A DNA stretch of 48,274 nt from Methyloceanibacter sp. (GTDB lineage: Bacteria; Pseudomonadota; Alphaproteobacteria; Rhizobiales; Methyloligellaceae): NCBI GenBank assembly GCA_018067145.1, contig JAGPVD010000038.1, forward strand, positions 1-48,274, given 5' to 3'. Of this stretch, positions 27,290 to 35,663 are shown in pieces. Position 1 is the stretch's first letter; each line of letters opens with the position of its first letter. Below the pieces are notes generated by a model. It was not told where the DNA came from and made no database searches. It worked only from the letters and a program-made list of their open reading frames with translations. The translations under genes and the position numbers were made by a program.

Positions 27290-28984
27290 TCATGACGCTT
27301 CAGGGGCGTCTGCCGCAGGCGTCTCGTGGGCCGGCTTATCCGTCTCGGCTGTGGCCTCAGCCCCAGCTTCGGCTGTAGCTTCGCCCTCGGCTTCATCTTC
27401 ACCCTCGGCCGGTTCCTCGACGAGGTCGGCCTCGTCGATCCAGCCAGCCTTGACGCGGGCCGCCAGGATCAAATCCTCCAGCTGCGGCCGGGTCATGCCG
27501 AAGCCGTCCAAAAAGCCGTCATGACGGATGGTCTCTTTTTCTTGGCGCTCGTTCCAACCAGCGAGATCGTCGGTGGCGCAGTCGGCCAAGTCCTCGACGG
27601 TCTTCACCTCGTTCTCGCCGAGTGCGATCAGCATCGCCGTGGTAAGGCCCGCCACTTCCAAAAGCTCATCGGCGACGCCGAGCTCCTTGCGCCTGGCGCT
27701 GAGCTGGGCTTCAAGCTTCTCCAAACGCTCGCGGCCACGGGCCTGTATTTCAGCGGCCGTGTCCTCGTCGAAGCCTTCGATCGAAGAAATCTCAGTAGGC
27801 TCGACGAAAGCCACTTCCTCGACGGAGGAGAAGCCTTCCGAAGCGAGCAACTGAGCGATCACCTCGTCCACGTCGAGCGCTTCCATGAATGTTGCCGAGC
27901 GTTCGGCGAACTCTGCCTGGCGGCGTTCTGACTCAGACGCCTCAGTCATGATGTCGATGTCCCAGCCAGTCAGCTGGGACGCGAGCCGCACGTTCTGACC
28001 TTTTCGCCCAATGGCGAGCGAAAGCTGCTGATCGGGAACGACCACCTCGATGCGCTCAGCGTCCTCGTCGAGCACGACCTTGACCACTTCGGCCGGTGCC
28101 AGCCCGTTGACGATGAACGTGGCGGCGTCAGGAGACCACTGGATGATGTCGATCTTCTCGCCCTGCAACTCGTTCACCACCGCCTGGACGCGGCTGCCGC
28201 GCATGCCGACACAGGCACCGACAGGATCGATGGATGAATCGCGCGAAATGACCGCGATCTTGGCGCGGCTACCGGCGTCGCGGGCCACCGACTTGATGGT
28301 GACGATACCCTCATAGACCTCGGGCACTTCTTGGGCGAAGAGCTTGGCCATGAATTCGGGATTGGTGCGCGACATGAAAATCTGCGGGCCGCGCTGCTCA
28401 CGCCGTACGTCATAGACAAAGGCGCGGATGCGGTCGCCGTAGCGGAAATTCTCGCGCGGCAGCGTCTCGTCACGGCGCACGATGGCTTCTGCCCGGCCGA
28501 GATCGACGATCACATTGCCGTACTCGACGCGCTTGACGATGCCGTTGACGATCTCGCCGACGCGGTCCTTGAACTCTTCGTATTGGCGCTCACGCTCGGC
28601 CTCGCGCACTTTCTGCACGATAACCTGCTTGGCGTTCTGCGCAGCGACCCGGCCGAAATCGAGCGGCGGCAGGGGCTCGGCGATGAAGTCGCCCACTTGC
28701 GCTTCCGGGTTCTTGCGGCGTGCTTCGGCGAGCGAGATCTGCGTCGCCTCCATGGTCACGTCGTCCACCACTTCGAGAAGGCGTGCCAGAGAGATTTCAC
28801 CAGTCTGCGGGTCGACCTCAGCCTTGATTTCGTTCTCGCTGCCATAGCGGGACTTCGCGGCCTTCTGGATCGCGTCTTCCATGGCGTCGATGACCACCTC
28901 GCGGTCGATGGCCTTCTCGCGTGCGACCGCGTCGGCGATCTGCAAGAGCTCCAGCCGATTGGCGCTTACGCCTGCCTGAGCCAT
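27290..28984 (-). CDS. nusA: Transcription termination/antitermination protein NusA
   Basis: NusA binds RNA polymerase and modulates pausing, termination and antitermination. The 564 residues include the N-terminal polymerase-binding domain, an S1 domain around GEIVNGIVKRVEYGNVIVDLG, two KH domains (DPVGACVGMRGSRVQAVVNELQGEKIDII and LSLAIGRKGQNVRLASQLTGWDIDI) and two C-terminal helix-hairpin-helix acidic repeats. The tail is very acidic and alanine-rich. The track start at 29023 adds 13 residues; ATG 28984 follows GGAGG by 8 nt and gives the family start MAQAGVSANRLELLQIADAVAREK. Confidence 0.97.
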   Translation of the reverse strand: MAQAGVSANRLELLQIADAVAREKAIDREVVIDAMEDAIQKAAKSRYGSENEIKAEVDPQTGEISLARLLEVVDDVTMEATQISLAEARRKNPEAQVGDFIAEPLPPLDFGRVAAQNAKQVIVQKVREAERERQYEEFKDRVGEIVNGIVKRVEYGNVIVDLGRAEAIVRRDETLPRENFRYGDRIRAFVYDVRREQRGPQIFMSRTNPEFMAKLFAQEVPEVYEGIVTIKSVARDAGSRAKIAVISRDSSIDPVGACVGMRGSRVQAVVNELQGEKIDIIQWSPDAATFIVNGLAPAEVVKVVLDEDAERIEVVVPDQQLSLAIGRKGQNVRLASQLTGWDIDIMTEASESERRQAEFAERSATFMEALDVDEVIAQLLASEGFSSVEEVAFVEPTEISSIEGFDEDTAAEIQARGRERLEKLEAQLSARRKELGVADELLEVAGLTTAMLIALGENEVKTVEDLADCATDDLAGWNERQEKETIRHDGFLDGFGMTRPQLEDLILAARVKAGWIDEADLVEEPAEGEDEAEGEATAEAGAEATAETDKPAHETPAADAPEAS

Positions 28985-29047
28985 TCTGTCTGCCTCCAAT
29001 GGTTGCTTCGTGGCGGGCGGCACATCCGGCGCACCCGCGCTCTAAAG

Positions 29048-29605
29048 TCAATGTGTGGGCTTGCTGCCCGAAAGATCGTCCCTGAAGCCGTCAATATTGG
29101 TAACAAGCTTCGCCTCGCCGATGAGCGAGAAGGGAAGGCCGATGATGAGTGGCTCGGCCTTGCCATCTAGCTCAATTTTCAAATGCACTTCGTCCGAGAC
29201 CACATCCTCGATCACGCCTCGGAAGCGTTTGCGCCCGTCCACCGGCTCTTTCAGTTCTACTTTCGCCTCGTGACCCACGCATAACGCGAAGTCGCTCGGA
29301 CGGACCAACGGCCGGTCAATGCCGGGCGAGGAGACCTCGAGGTGATACTGTCCCGGCATCGGATCGTAGGCCTCAAGCACCGGAGACAGGCTCCGGCTGA
29401 TGGTCGCGCAATCGTCCACCGTCATTTCACCATCGGCCCGCTCGGCCATGATCTGCACCGTGCCGCCGTCGCGGCCGGAAACCTTCACCCGCACCAAACG
29501 GTAGCCAAGCTCTTCAATCACCGGCTCGGCGAGTTCAGCGACAGTCCGCTCTTCCCCGGTTTCATGGGCAAAGCGGCGGTCTTCATTTGCTATAGGGTCT
29601 GACAT
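29048..29605 (-). CDS. rimP: Ribosome maturation factor RimP
   Basis: RimP binds the 30S subunit and is needed for its late maturation. The 185-residue protein has the N-terminal RimP fold (AELAEPVIEELGYRLVRVKVSG, TVDDCATISRSLSPVLEAYDPMPGQYHLEVSSPGIDRPL) and the C-terminal SH3-like barrel. Slightly long at both ends but intact. It is the first gene of the rimP-nusA-ylxR-infB-rbfA-truB-rpsO-pnp series. No good Shine-Dalgarno site precedes its ATG. Confidence 0.95.
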   Translation of the reverse strand: MSDPIANEDRRFAHETGEERTVAELAEPVIEELGYRLVRVKVSGRDGGTVQIMAERADGEMTVDDCATISRSLSPVLEAYDPMPGQYHLEVSSPGIDRPLVRPSDFALCVGHEAKVELKEPVDGRKRFRGVIEDVVSDEVHLKIELDGKAEPLIIGLPFSLIGEAKLVTNIDGFRDDLSGSKPTH

Positions 29606-29657
29606 CGATAATGGGGGTCACGCCGCCTGATCGGTACGAGAAGGCGTAGCACCTAAC

Positions 29658-29684
29658 AAAAAGGAGCGGGCCGACGGCCCACCC
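29658..29684 (-). terminator. Terminator-like hairpin in rimP leader (possible attenuator)
   Basis: On the minus strand GGGTGGGCC-GTC-GGCCCGCTC forms about a 9-bp stem, including G-T wobbles, followed by C and TTTTT, a convincing intrinsic terminator. It lies 120 nt after the trmB stop and 53 nt before rimP. Because a good promoter lies upstream of it (29716-29743), it can both end trmB transcripts and act as an attenuator for the rimP-nusA operon. Confidence 0.75.
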
Positions 29685-29715
29685 CTGATCAAATCCAACC
29701 ATGAGTTCTACACCG

Positions 29716-29743
29716 AATATACAAACTTTCTTCGAGGTTTCAA
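29716..29743 (-). promoter_or_regulatory. Sigma70-like promoter for rimP-nusA operon
   Basis: On the minus strand TTGAAA (29738-29743), a 16-bp spacer and TATATT (29716-29721) form a near-consensus housekeeping promoter in the AT-rich gap between trmB and rimP. A start site near 29709 would give a leader of roughly 105 nt that contains the terminator-like hairpin. Confidence 0.65.
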
Positions 29744-29803
29744 GCAATCCTCATCGGAAAAAATCCTTAATTTCCAGGGCTGCGACTCTCCCCAGAGGCC
29801 CGG

Positions 29804-30514
29804 CTAGAGGCGCTGCCATCTGAGATAGACAGGCTTGAGGCCGCTCAAGGCCTTCTGTTCGTAGCGCGTCGGCACCAAATCGGCTGGCCGGTCCCGCCAA
29901 TCCGCCGCGCGGGAGGCGAGCCAGGCAAAGGCGTCGCTGCGCTTCACCGTGAGCAACGCCTGGCCGGCATAGTCGGTGTCGTCGCTGGCAAAGCGCAGCT
30001 CGCCGCCCGGCGCAATCACGCGGGCAAGCTCGGTGACCAACTCTCGTGAGACCAGTCTTCGCTTTTGCTGCCGCTTCTTCGGCCAGGGGTCGGGAAACAA
30101 AATGAACACGCGGTTGAGCGCATTGTCGGGAAGCCAAGACAGCATGTCGCGGGCGTCGCCGTCATGGACGTGCACCGTTTTGAGGCTGCGATCTTCGATG
30201 CCTCCGAGTAGGGCGGCGACGCCATTGATAAAAGGCTCGCAGCCAATAAAGCCAATGTCGGGGTGACGTTCCGCCTGCCACAGAAGATGCTCGCCCGATC
30301 CGAAGCCGATTTCGAGCCACACTTCGCGAACCGGACCCGAGAACAGCGTGCGCAAGTCGCTTGGGGGTTTGCTTTCAAGGTCGGGACGCAAGCGGGGCAG
30401 CAGGTCGGTGATCAACCGCTTTTTGCGCGGGCTTAAGCGTTTGCCCTTACGCCTGCCATAGGACCTGAGCTGTCTGGTCTCGGCCTTCGCCTGGTCTTGG
30501 TTGTCCTTGTTCAT
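29804..30514 (-). CDS. trmB: tRNA (guanine(46)-N7)-methyltransferase
   Basis: TrmB makes m7G46 in the tRNA variable loop. The 236-residue protein has the SAM-binding motif LEIGFGSGEHLLWQAERHPDIGFIGCEPF (about 67-95) and the TrmB signature FPDPWPKKRQQKRRLV. The track start at 30598 reads through an intergenic palindrome (MVGLVPAIF is its translation), so it is wrong. ATG 30514 (MNKDNQDQ) follows AAGG by 5 nt; ATG 30550 is a less likely alternative. It is transcribed behind metK, in the order usual for Rhizobiales. Confidence 0.94.
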   Translation of the reverse strand: MNKDNQDQAKAETRQLRSYGRRKGKRLSPRKKRLITDLLPRLRPDLESKPPSDLRTLFSGPVREVWLEIGFGSGEHLLWQAERHPDIGFIGCEPFINGVAALLGGIEDRSLKTVHVHDGDARDMLSWLPDNALNRVFILFPDPWPKKRQQKRRLVSRELVTELARVIAPGGELRFASDDTDYAGQALLTVKRSDAFAWLASRAADWRDRPADLVPTRYEQKALSGLKPVYLRWQRL

Positions 30515-30575
30515 GTCGGCCTTGTGCCGGGCATGGGCGGATTTTTCCATCCCAAAAATAGATTTTGAAACGAAA

Positions 30576-30598
30576 ATGGCCGGGACAAGCCCGACCAT
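30576..30598. repeat. Rhizobial-type intergenic palindrome
   Basis: ATGGCCGGGACAAGCCCGACCAT is a near-perfect palindrome (9-bp arms with one mismatch, 5-nt loop) in the 113-nt gap between metK and trmB. It matches, from memory, the GGCCGGG-CTTGT-CCCGGCC palindrome dispersed in Bradyrhizobium and relatives. On the minus strand it is followed by TTTCGTTTC, so it may also terminate metK transcripts. Confidence 0.6.
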
Positions 30599-30627
30599 GA
30601 CGCAAATCTTTCTTGGCAGTACGGAGG

Positions 30628-31800
30628 CTAGGAGAGCTCGCTCCGGATCGGTTCGACGAGGTCGAGACGCTCCCAGGAGAAGCCGCCGTCATTGTCCGGC
30701 TGCCGTCCGAAATGGCCGTAAGCGGCCGTGCGTTCATAGATCGGGCGGCTGAGGTCAAGATGCTCTCTGATGCCGCGCGGGCTTAAGTCCATCACCTTGC
30801 GGAGCACATTCTCCAGGTCCTCTTCGGCGATGCTGCCCGTGCCGTGCAGGTCGGCATAAAGCGACAGAGGCTGCGACACGCCAATGGCGTAGGAGACTTG
30901 CAGCGTGCATTTGTCGGCAAGGCCAGCCGCCACGACGTTCTTGGCGAGATAGCGCGCAGCATAAGCCGCCGAGCGATCGACCTTGGTAGGGTCCTTGCCG
31001 GAGAAAGCGCCGCCGCCGTGAGGCGCCGCGCCACCATAGGTGTCGACGATGATCTTGCGTCCCGTGAGGCCCGCGTCGCCATCCGGTCCGCCAATCACAA
31101 ACCGCCCGGTTGGGTTGACGTAGAGTTGCGTATTGGCGTCGACCCAGCCCTTTGGCATCACCTCGTCGATGATGGCTTTGACGATCTCCCTGAGATGTTC
31201 CTGGCTCGTCTCTTCGCTGTGCTGCGTTGAGACCACGATGGAGTCGGCGCGCACCGGCTTGCCGTCTTCATAGACCAGCGTCACTTGGCTCTTGGCATCG
31301 GGGCCAAGCTCCATGCGGCCCGCGTGCCGGGCTTTCGCCATCTCGTGCAGGATGATGTGGGAATAATGAATCGGCGCCGGCATGAGCGGCTCAGTCTCGC
31401 GGCAGGCGTAACCGAACATGATGCCCTGATCGCCCGCGCCCTCGTCCTTATCGCTGTCGCTATCGGCGTCCACGCCTCGGGCGATGTCCACCGACTGCTC
31501 GTGAAGGTAATTTTCGAAGTCGGCTTTGGCCCAATGGAAGCCATCCTGCTCATACCCGATCTCGCGTACGGCGCGCCGTGCGGCGTCCTCAATATTTTGA
31601 TGCGTGACGCTCTCGGGCCCGCGCACTTCACCGGCCAGCACAATGCGGTTCGTGGTGACGAGCGTTTCGCAGGCCACCCGAGAAAGAGGATCGGCAGCCA
31701 GATAGAGATCGACAACGGCATCGGAGATGCGGTCGCAGACTTTGTCGGGATGACCTTCCGACACGGATTCACTGGTAAAAAGATAATTCGCCCGGGACAC
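30628..31800 (-). CDS. metK: S-adenosylmethionine synthetase
   Basis: MetK condenses ATP and methionine to SAM. The 390-residue protein begins with [28 protein letters not shown]. It contains the conserved [20 protein letters not shown] and the phosphate-binding [32 protein letters not shown]. The track starts at GTG 31806. The second GTG at 31800 is 5 nt after AGGGGG and gives the common [12 protein letters not shown] start, so I prefer it. A terminator-shaped hairpin lies just upstream. Confidence 0.96.
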   Translation of the reverse strand: MSRANYLFTSESVSEGHPDKVCDRISDAVVDLYLAADPLSRVACETLVTTNRIVLAGEVRGPESVTHQNIEDAARRAVREIGYEQDGFHWAKADFENYLHEQSVDIARGVDADSDSDKDEGAGDQGIMFGYACRETEPLMPAPIHYSHIILHEMAKARHAGRMELGPDAKSQVTLVYEDGKPVRADSIVVSTQHSEETSQEHLREIVKAIIDEVMPKGWVDANTQLYVNPTGRFVIGGPDGDAGLTGRKIIVDTYGGAAPHGGGAFSGKDPTKVDRSAAYAARYLAKNVVAAGLADKCTLQVSYAIGVSQPLSLYADLHGTGSIAEEDLENVLRKVMDLSPRGIREHLDLSRPIYERTAAYGHFGRQPDNDGGFSWERLDLVEPIRSELS

Positions 31801-31825
31801 TGGCACCCCCTATGAAATAACAGAA

Positions 31826-31841
31826 AAGGCCGAGCGGCCTT
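31826..31841 (-). terminator. Terminator-like hairpin between the XRE regulator gene and metK
   Basis: AAGGCC-GCTC-GGCCTT followed by TTCTGTT on the minus strand lies about 65 nt after the XRE gene stop and 25 nt before the metK start. A second small hairpin, CGGTT-N5-AACCG, lies upstream at 31854-31868. It may be the terminator of the regulator gene or an attenuator in the metK leader. The stem is short (6 bp), so strength is uncertain. Confidence 0.5.
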
Positions 31842-31906
31842 AAAGATCGCGCCCGGTTCTGGCAACCGTGGGGCCGGAGGTCAAGCTTCGGCAATCAAGC
31901 GGCTAA

Positions 31907-32323
31907 TTAGGCGGCGCTGACGTCCGGGCCCAGGGCTCGAACCAGATCGACCACGCTCTTGCGAACCTTTCCGTCGCCAATCTTGACGAATGCGCGGTTC
32001 AGTTCCAACCCTTCCCGGCTATTCAGGAATTCCAGGATGAAGCCCTCGGAATCGGCTTTGGCCATGCCTGGCGTCGAACCGGTCTCGCCGGCAAAGGGTG
32101 CTTCCTCGAAGAAAAACTGCACCGGGACGTCGAGGATCTTCGAAATATGAAACAGCCGGCTCGCGCCGATGCGGTTCACACCCTTCTCGTATTTCTGGAC
32201 CTGCTGAAATGTGAGGCCCATGCTGTTGCCAAGCCGCTCCTGGCTCATGCCGAGCAGCATCCGACGTAGTCGCACCCTGCTGCCGACGTGAATATCAACG
32301 GGATTAGGCTTTTTATCTGCCAT
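31907..32323 (-). CDS. XRE-family regulator, PraR-like
   Basis: This 138-residue protein has an N-terminal Cro/CI helix-turn-helix (about 14-70: VGSRVRLRRMLLGMSQERLGNSMGLTFQQVQKYEKGVNRIGASRLFHISKIL) and a C-terminal tail with no known domain. The opening KKPNPVDIHVGSRVRLRR closely matches PraR of rhizobia, a regulator of biofilm, attachment and quorum-sensing genes; I recall this from the family and have not searched. It lies between lnt and metK, its usual place in this order. The 111-nt upstream gap contains an AT-rich stretch that could hold its promoter. Confidence 0.88.
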   Translation of the reverse strand: MADKKPNPVDIHVGSRVRLRRMLLGMSQERLGNSMGLTFQQVQKYEKGVNRIGASRLFHISKILDVPVQFFFEEAPFAGETGSTPGMAKADSEGFILEFLNSREGLELNRAFVKIGDGKVRKSVVDLVRALGPDVSAA

Positions 32324-32434
32324 TCGCTTCTCGCAATATCCTTGAGGCTAAAAAATATGGATGTTTTCAGTGTATTAGTTGGGGGCCGAGAGGCCGTTCA
32401 CGTAAAATTGTTCTAGGGTGGGCACTAAAGGTCG

Positions 32435-34072
32435 TCAAGTTCGCACCCGCTCGCACCTGCGGCACACAAGCCAACCCAAGATGGCGAATACTAATGCGAA
32501 GATTTCGAGGATAAATCCGAGTTCCACGAAGGGTGTTCGCGGGCCCACTTTGGGCAGATAAGCATCCACAAAACCTCTTTCGCCGAGACCGATTCTGGCG
32601 AGGACGCGGCCATAACCGTCAATAACCGCGGAGATGCCGGTGTTGGCGGCGCGTATGACCGGTAAACCTTGTTCGACGGCGCGCACTTGAGCCTGGTGGA
32701 AATGCTGAAAAGGACCAGCGCTCGCCCCAAACCAGGCGTCATTCGTGACATTGATCAGCCATCCGGGTCGCTTCATCTTGTCGGTGACATCATCGGGGAA
32801 AATGATCTCAAAACAAATGAGTGGGCTCGCCGGTGGCGCTCCCGGAATGGGCAACAGTCGCGGACCGGTTCCTTCGGTAAAGCCGCCGCGAATGCCTGTC
32901 ATCTGCATGAAGCCGAGGCTCTCAAGAAAATCTTGAAACGGTAGATATTCGCCGAACGGCACGAGATGAATCTTGTCGTAGCCGCCGATAACCGCACCCC
33001 CGTCGTCGATCACCAGCAGGCTATTGAAGATGCGTCGGCGGTTCAGCCGTCCGCCCGCGCTCCGTTCGTTGCCGAGGCGTGCCGAGCCCACAAGTAACGA
33101 CGTGTCTTGGGGAAGCGCGTCGCCGATGGCGGTCAGCGCGTCTGGCGCATCGGCGAGGAGAAAGGGGACGGCAGTCTCTGGCCAGATGACGAGATTGACC
33201 TCATCAATTCCAGGCCGCCTAGTGAGATCAAGATAGTCGGCGAAGATCTCGGCGCTGTTCTCGGTCTGCCATTTATTGGCTTGGTCGATATTTGCTTGGA
33301 CGATGCGCAGCCGCACGTCCGTCGGGGTATCGACAGCGGCCGCAAGCCGGCGGTCGCCCCACACAAAACCGAGCCCAAGTGCCACCAGCAGAAGAGCGGC
33401 CAGCGCCGTGGCTCCCTTGCTTGGAGCTTGGCCGGCACTCAAGCTTGCTCCAGGTGCCGCGAACAACAGGACCGCCACGATGCTCAGCGCGTAGACGCCA
33501 AGAAGGGCCGCGAGCTGCATCAATGGACCCTCGGGCAGGAGCCCGTAGCCAATCAGATTCCATGGCAGCCCGGTCAGCACATGGCCACGGGCGTAGTCGG
33601 CGAGGCCGAGGGCTATTGCCAGTGCGAAGACGCGGCCTGCACCGGGGCGCCACATGGCAATGGCGAGGGCGCAGGCGGCAGCGAAGAAGAGGGCCATGCC
33701 CGCAGGCATCGCCGTCATGACGAAGGGGATCAGCCAGGCATGGCGCCAGGGTTCCACCAGGAAGGCCTCGGCCATCCAGTAGAATCCAGCGAGAAAATAA
33801 CCGAATCCGAACCAAAATCCGGTGAGGGCTGCGTATTGCAGCCGGATGGGCCACTGCGGGCCTCGCGCGTGGCAGCCGTCGAGAAGCCACACGAGGCCAC
33901 CAAAGGTCACGAACAGCACCGGCCAGGCATGCACCGGCGCGAATGCGAGCGCGGACAGCGCCCCGAGAAAGACCGTGAAGGCAGCCCGCTTTAGCCCCTG
34001 CAACTGACCAATCCAGGCCGCGACCTGGGTCATGGCCGATGGAGAGTGCGGGTGAGGGGGCTTGGGAGTCAT
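32435..34072 (-). CDS. lnt: Apolipoprotein N-acyltransferase
   Basis: Lnt adds the third acyl chain to the N-terminal cysteine of lipoproteins at the periplasmic face of the inner membrane. The 545-residue protein has about seven N-terminal membrane segments and a nitrilase domain with the catalytic Glu in VIWPETAVPFLL (about 298), Lys in YDKIHLVPFGEYLP (about 367) and Cys in PLICFEIIFPD (about 420). A final membrane segment (FILEIFALVFAILGWLVC) closes it. Neither ATG 34072 nor ATG 34033 has a clear ribosome site. It belongs to the miaB-phoH-ybeY-corC-lnt series. Confidence 0.95.
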   Translation of the reverse strand: MTPKPPHPHSPSAMTQVAAWIGQLQGLKRAAFTVFLGALSALAFAPVHAWPVLFVTFGGLVWLLDGCHARGPQWPIRLQYAALTGFWFGFGYFLAGFYWMAEAFLVEPWRHAWLIPFVMTAMPAGMALFFAAACALAIAMWRPGAGRVFALAIALGLADYARGHVLTGLPWNLIGYGLLPEGPLMQLAALLGVYALSIVAVLLFAAPGASLSAGQAPSKGATALAALLLVALGLGFVWGDRRLAAAVDTPTDVRLRIVQANIDQANKWQTENSAEIFADYLDLTRRPGIDEVNLVIWPETAVPFLLADAPDALTAIGDALPQDTSLLVGSARLGNERSAGGRLNRRRIFNSLLVIDDGGAVIGGYDKIHLVPFGEYLPFQDFLESLGFMQMTGIRGGFTEGTGPRLLPIPGAPPASPLICFEIIFPDDVTDKMKRPGWLINVTNDAWFGASAGPFQHFHQAQVRAVEQGLPVIRAANTGISAVIDGYGRVLARIGLGERGFVDAYLPKVGPRTPFVELGFILEIFALVFAILGWLVCRRCERVRT

Positions 34073-34137
34073 GGCAGGAGAGTCATGGCATTGCTGCCTA
34101 GCTCACCTCAACCCTGTTCGATGGAACGAGACGAGCT

Positions 34138-35124
34138 TTAAGGCGCGCTCTTGTCCGCCTTCTTGTATGTCTTGGCGCAGGCTTTGGTGGAGTCTGGATC
34201 TTTAGGAAGATGGATGCGGAGCTTCTTGATCCGGCGCGGATCGGCTTCGAGGACTTCGAATTCGATGCCACTTGGATGACGCACGAGCTCGCCCCGTGCC
34301 GGCACGCACCCCGCAATCGCGAACACAACGCCGCCGAGCGTGTCGATGTCTTCTTCCTGTTCATCCGAGACCAGTTCGACGCCGAGATGCTGCTCGAGTT
34401 CTTCAACCAGCGTCCGCGCATCGGCTAACAGCCCGAGCCGTGGGTCGACGCGGATCATGGGGCCTTCATCGACGTCGTGCTCGTCGGCGATCTCGCCCAC
34501 GACTTCCTCCACCAAGTCCTCGATGGAGACAAGACCGTCAGTGCCGCCATATTCGTCGACCACGAGAGCAAGATGAAGCTGCGAGGTTTGCATCTTCAGG
34601 AGCAGGTCGAGAACCGGCATGGAGCCCGGCACGTAGATCAGTTCGCGCGCGATACTGATCGCTCCGACAGTTCGCTTGAGGTCGACCTTGCTGAGATCGA
34701 TCCCGTCTCTGCCGTTCGTTTCTTCGGTGATCCACGACATGAGATCGCGGATGTGGATCATGCCGAGGGGATCGTCGAGGGTCTCGCGATAGACGGGAAG
34801 GCGCGAATGCTCCGCCTGGCGAAACACGCGCATCATTTCCTCGACCGTGACATCGTCTTCGACCGCCACGATGTCGGCGCGCGGCACCATCACGTCTTCG
34901 ACCGTGAGCTTGTCGAAGCGCAGGATGCGCAGCAGCATGCTCCGCTCCTGGGCGCTCAGCGCGTCGCTGTCGCTGCGGGCGAGCTCATCCTCAATCCGCT
35001 CGCGAAGGTCGGGCCCTTCGCCAAGGCCAAGCTTTTGCAGTATGCGCTCGAACCAAGACGCGTCTTCGTCGGCGCGGCGTGCCTGCTCGGCTTCATGTTC
35101 GTGGTCGGCTAGCGGGTCGCTCAT
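34138..35124 (-). CDS. CorC/HlyC-family CBS-domain protein
   Basis: This 328-residue cytoplasmic protein has a CBS pair (about 70-215, with VEDVMVPRADIVAVEDDVTVEEMM and GMIHIRDLMSWI) and a C-terminal transporter-associated CorC_HlyC domain (about 235-305, IDTLGGVVFAIAGCVPARGELVRHPSGIEFEVLEADPRRIKKLRI). There is no membrane DUF21 domain, so it resembles the short CorC/YbeX form linked to Mg/Co efflux and, by neighbourhood with ybeY, to ribosome metabolism. Its ATG overlaps the ybeY stop by 4 nt. Confidence 0.92.
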   Translation of the reverse strand: MSDPLADHEHEAEQARRADEDASWFERILQKLGLGEGPDLRERIEDELARSDSDALSAQERSMLLRILRFDKLTVEDVMVPRADIVAVEDDVTVEEMMRVFRQAEHSRLPVYRETLDDPLGMIHIRDLMSWITEETNGRDGIDLSKVDLKRTVGAISIARELIYVPGSMPVLDLLLKMQTSQLHLALVVDEYGGTDGLVSIEDLVEEVVGEIADEHDVDEGPMIRVDPRLGLLADARTLVEELEQHLGVELVSDEQEEDIDTLGGVVFAIAGCVPARGELVRHPSGIEFEVLEADPRRIKKLRIHLPKDPDSTKACAKTYKKADKSAP

Positions 35125-35663
35125 GGCGTCACCTCTGCAAGGCCGGTCGCGCTCTCACCTTGATAAGGGTCAGCAATTCCGATCGACGCGAGCGCGCGTG
35201 TTTCCAGAGCTTCCATCCGCTCTGCCTCGTCATCCTGCATGTGATCGAGGCCAAGCAAATGAAGCACGCCATGCACGACGAGATGAGAGACATGGTCCGC
35301 AAACGGCGTGTTCCCGTCATTTGCTTCTCGTTGTGTGGTCTCAAAAGCAATCACGATATCGCCAAGCGGGCCCGGTTCGCCGGGAACATCGCCCGCTGGA
35401 AACGACAACACATTGGTGGGCGCATCCTTACCGCGCCAAGTGCGATTGAGTTCAGCCATCTCCGCATCGTCCGTCAGGACGATGGTGGCGTCATAGGCGG
35501 CTTGATTTTCGGGGATAACCACGGCGAAACCCGCCTGCGCGGCGCGCTCCACCAAAGCATCGCCGGCCTTGCTGTCCTCCCAGGCGCCGCCATGACGAAC
35601 GATCTCGACGGCGAGCACCGCGGAAGGCTCTGCATTGCTGCGACTAGGGCCACCCTCAGTCAT
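35121..35663 (-). CDS. ybeY: rRNA maturation endoribonuclease YbeY
   Basis: YbeY is a zinc-dependent endoribonuclease in 16S rRNA 3' end maturation and 70S quality control. The 180-residue protein carries the metal motif HLVVHGVLHLLGLDH (HxxxHxxxxxH). It also has NRTWRGKDAPTNVLSFPAGD and the typical DEAERMEALE tail. It overlaps phoH upstream and the corC-like gene downstream by 4 nt each, giving a tightly coupled phoH-ybeY-corC series. Confidence 0.96.
   Translation of the reverse strand: MTEGGPSRSNAEPSAVLAVEIVRHGGAWEDSKAGDALVERAAQAGFAVVIPENQAAYDATIVLTDDAEMAELNRTWRGKDAPTNVLSFPAGDVPGEPGPLGDIVIAFETTQREANDGNTPFADHVSHLVVHGVLHLLGLDHMQDDEAERMEALETRALASIGIADPYQGESATGLAEVTP

Noticed and set aside
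31807-31906. SAM-II or SAM/SAH riboswitch upstream of metK
   Set aside because: The expected consensus segments could not be recognised by eye. Only generic hairpins are claimed.
33107-33994. 295-residue plus-strand ORF within lnt
   Set aside because: Shadow of lnt. The composition is low-complexity and the Lnt catalytic residues are on the other strand.
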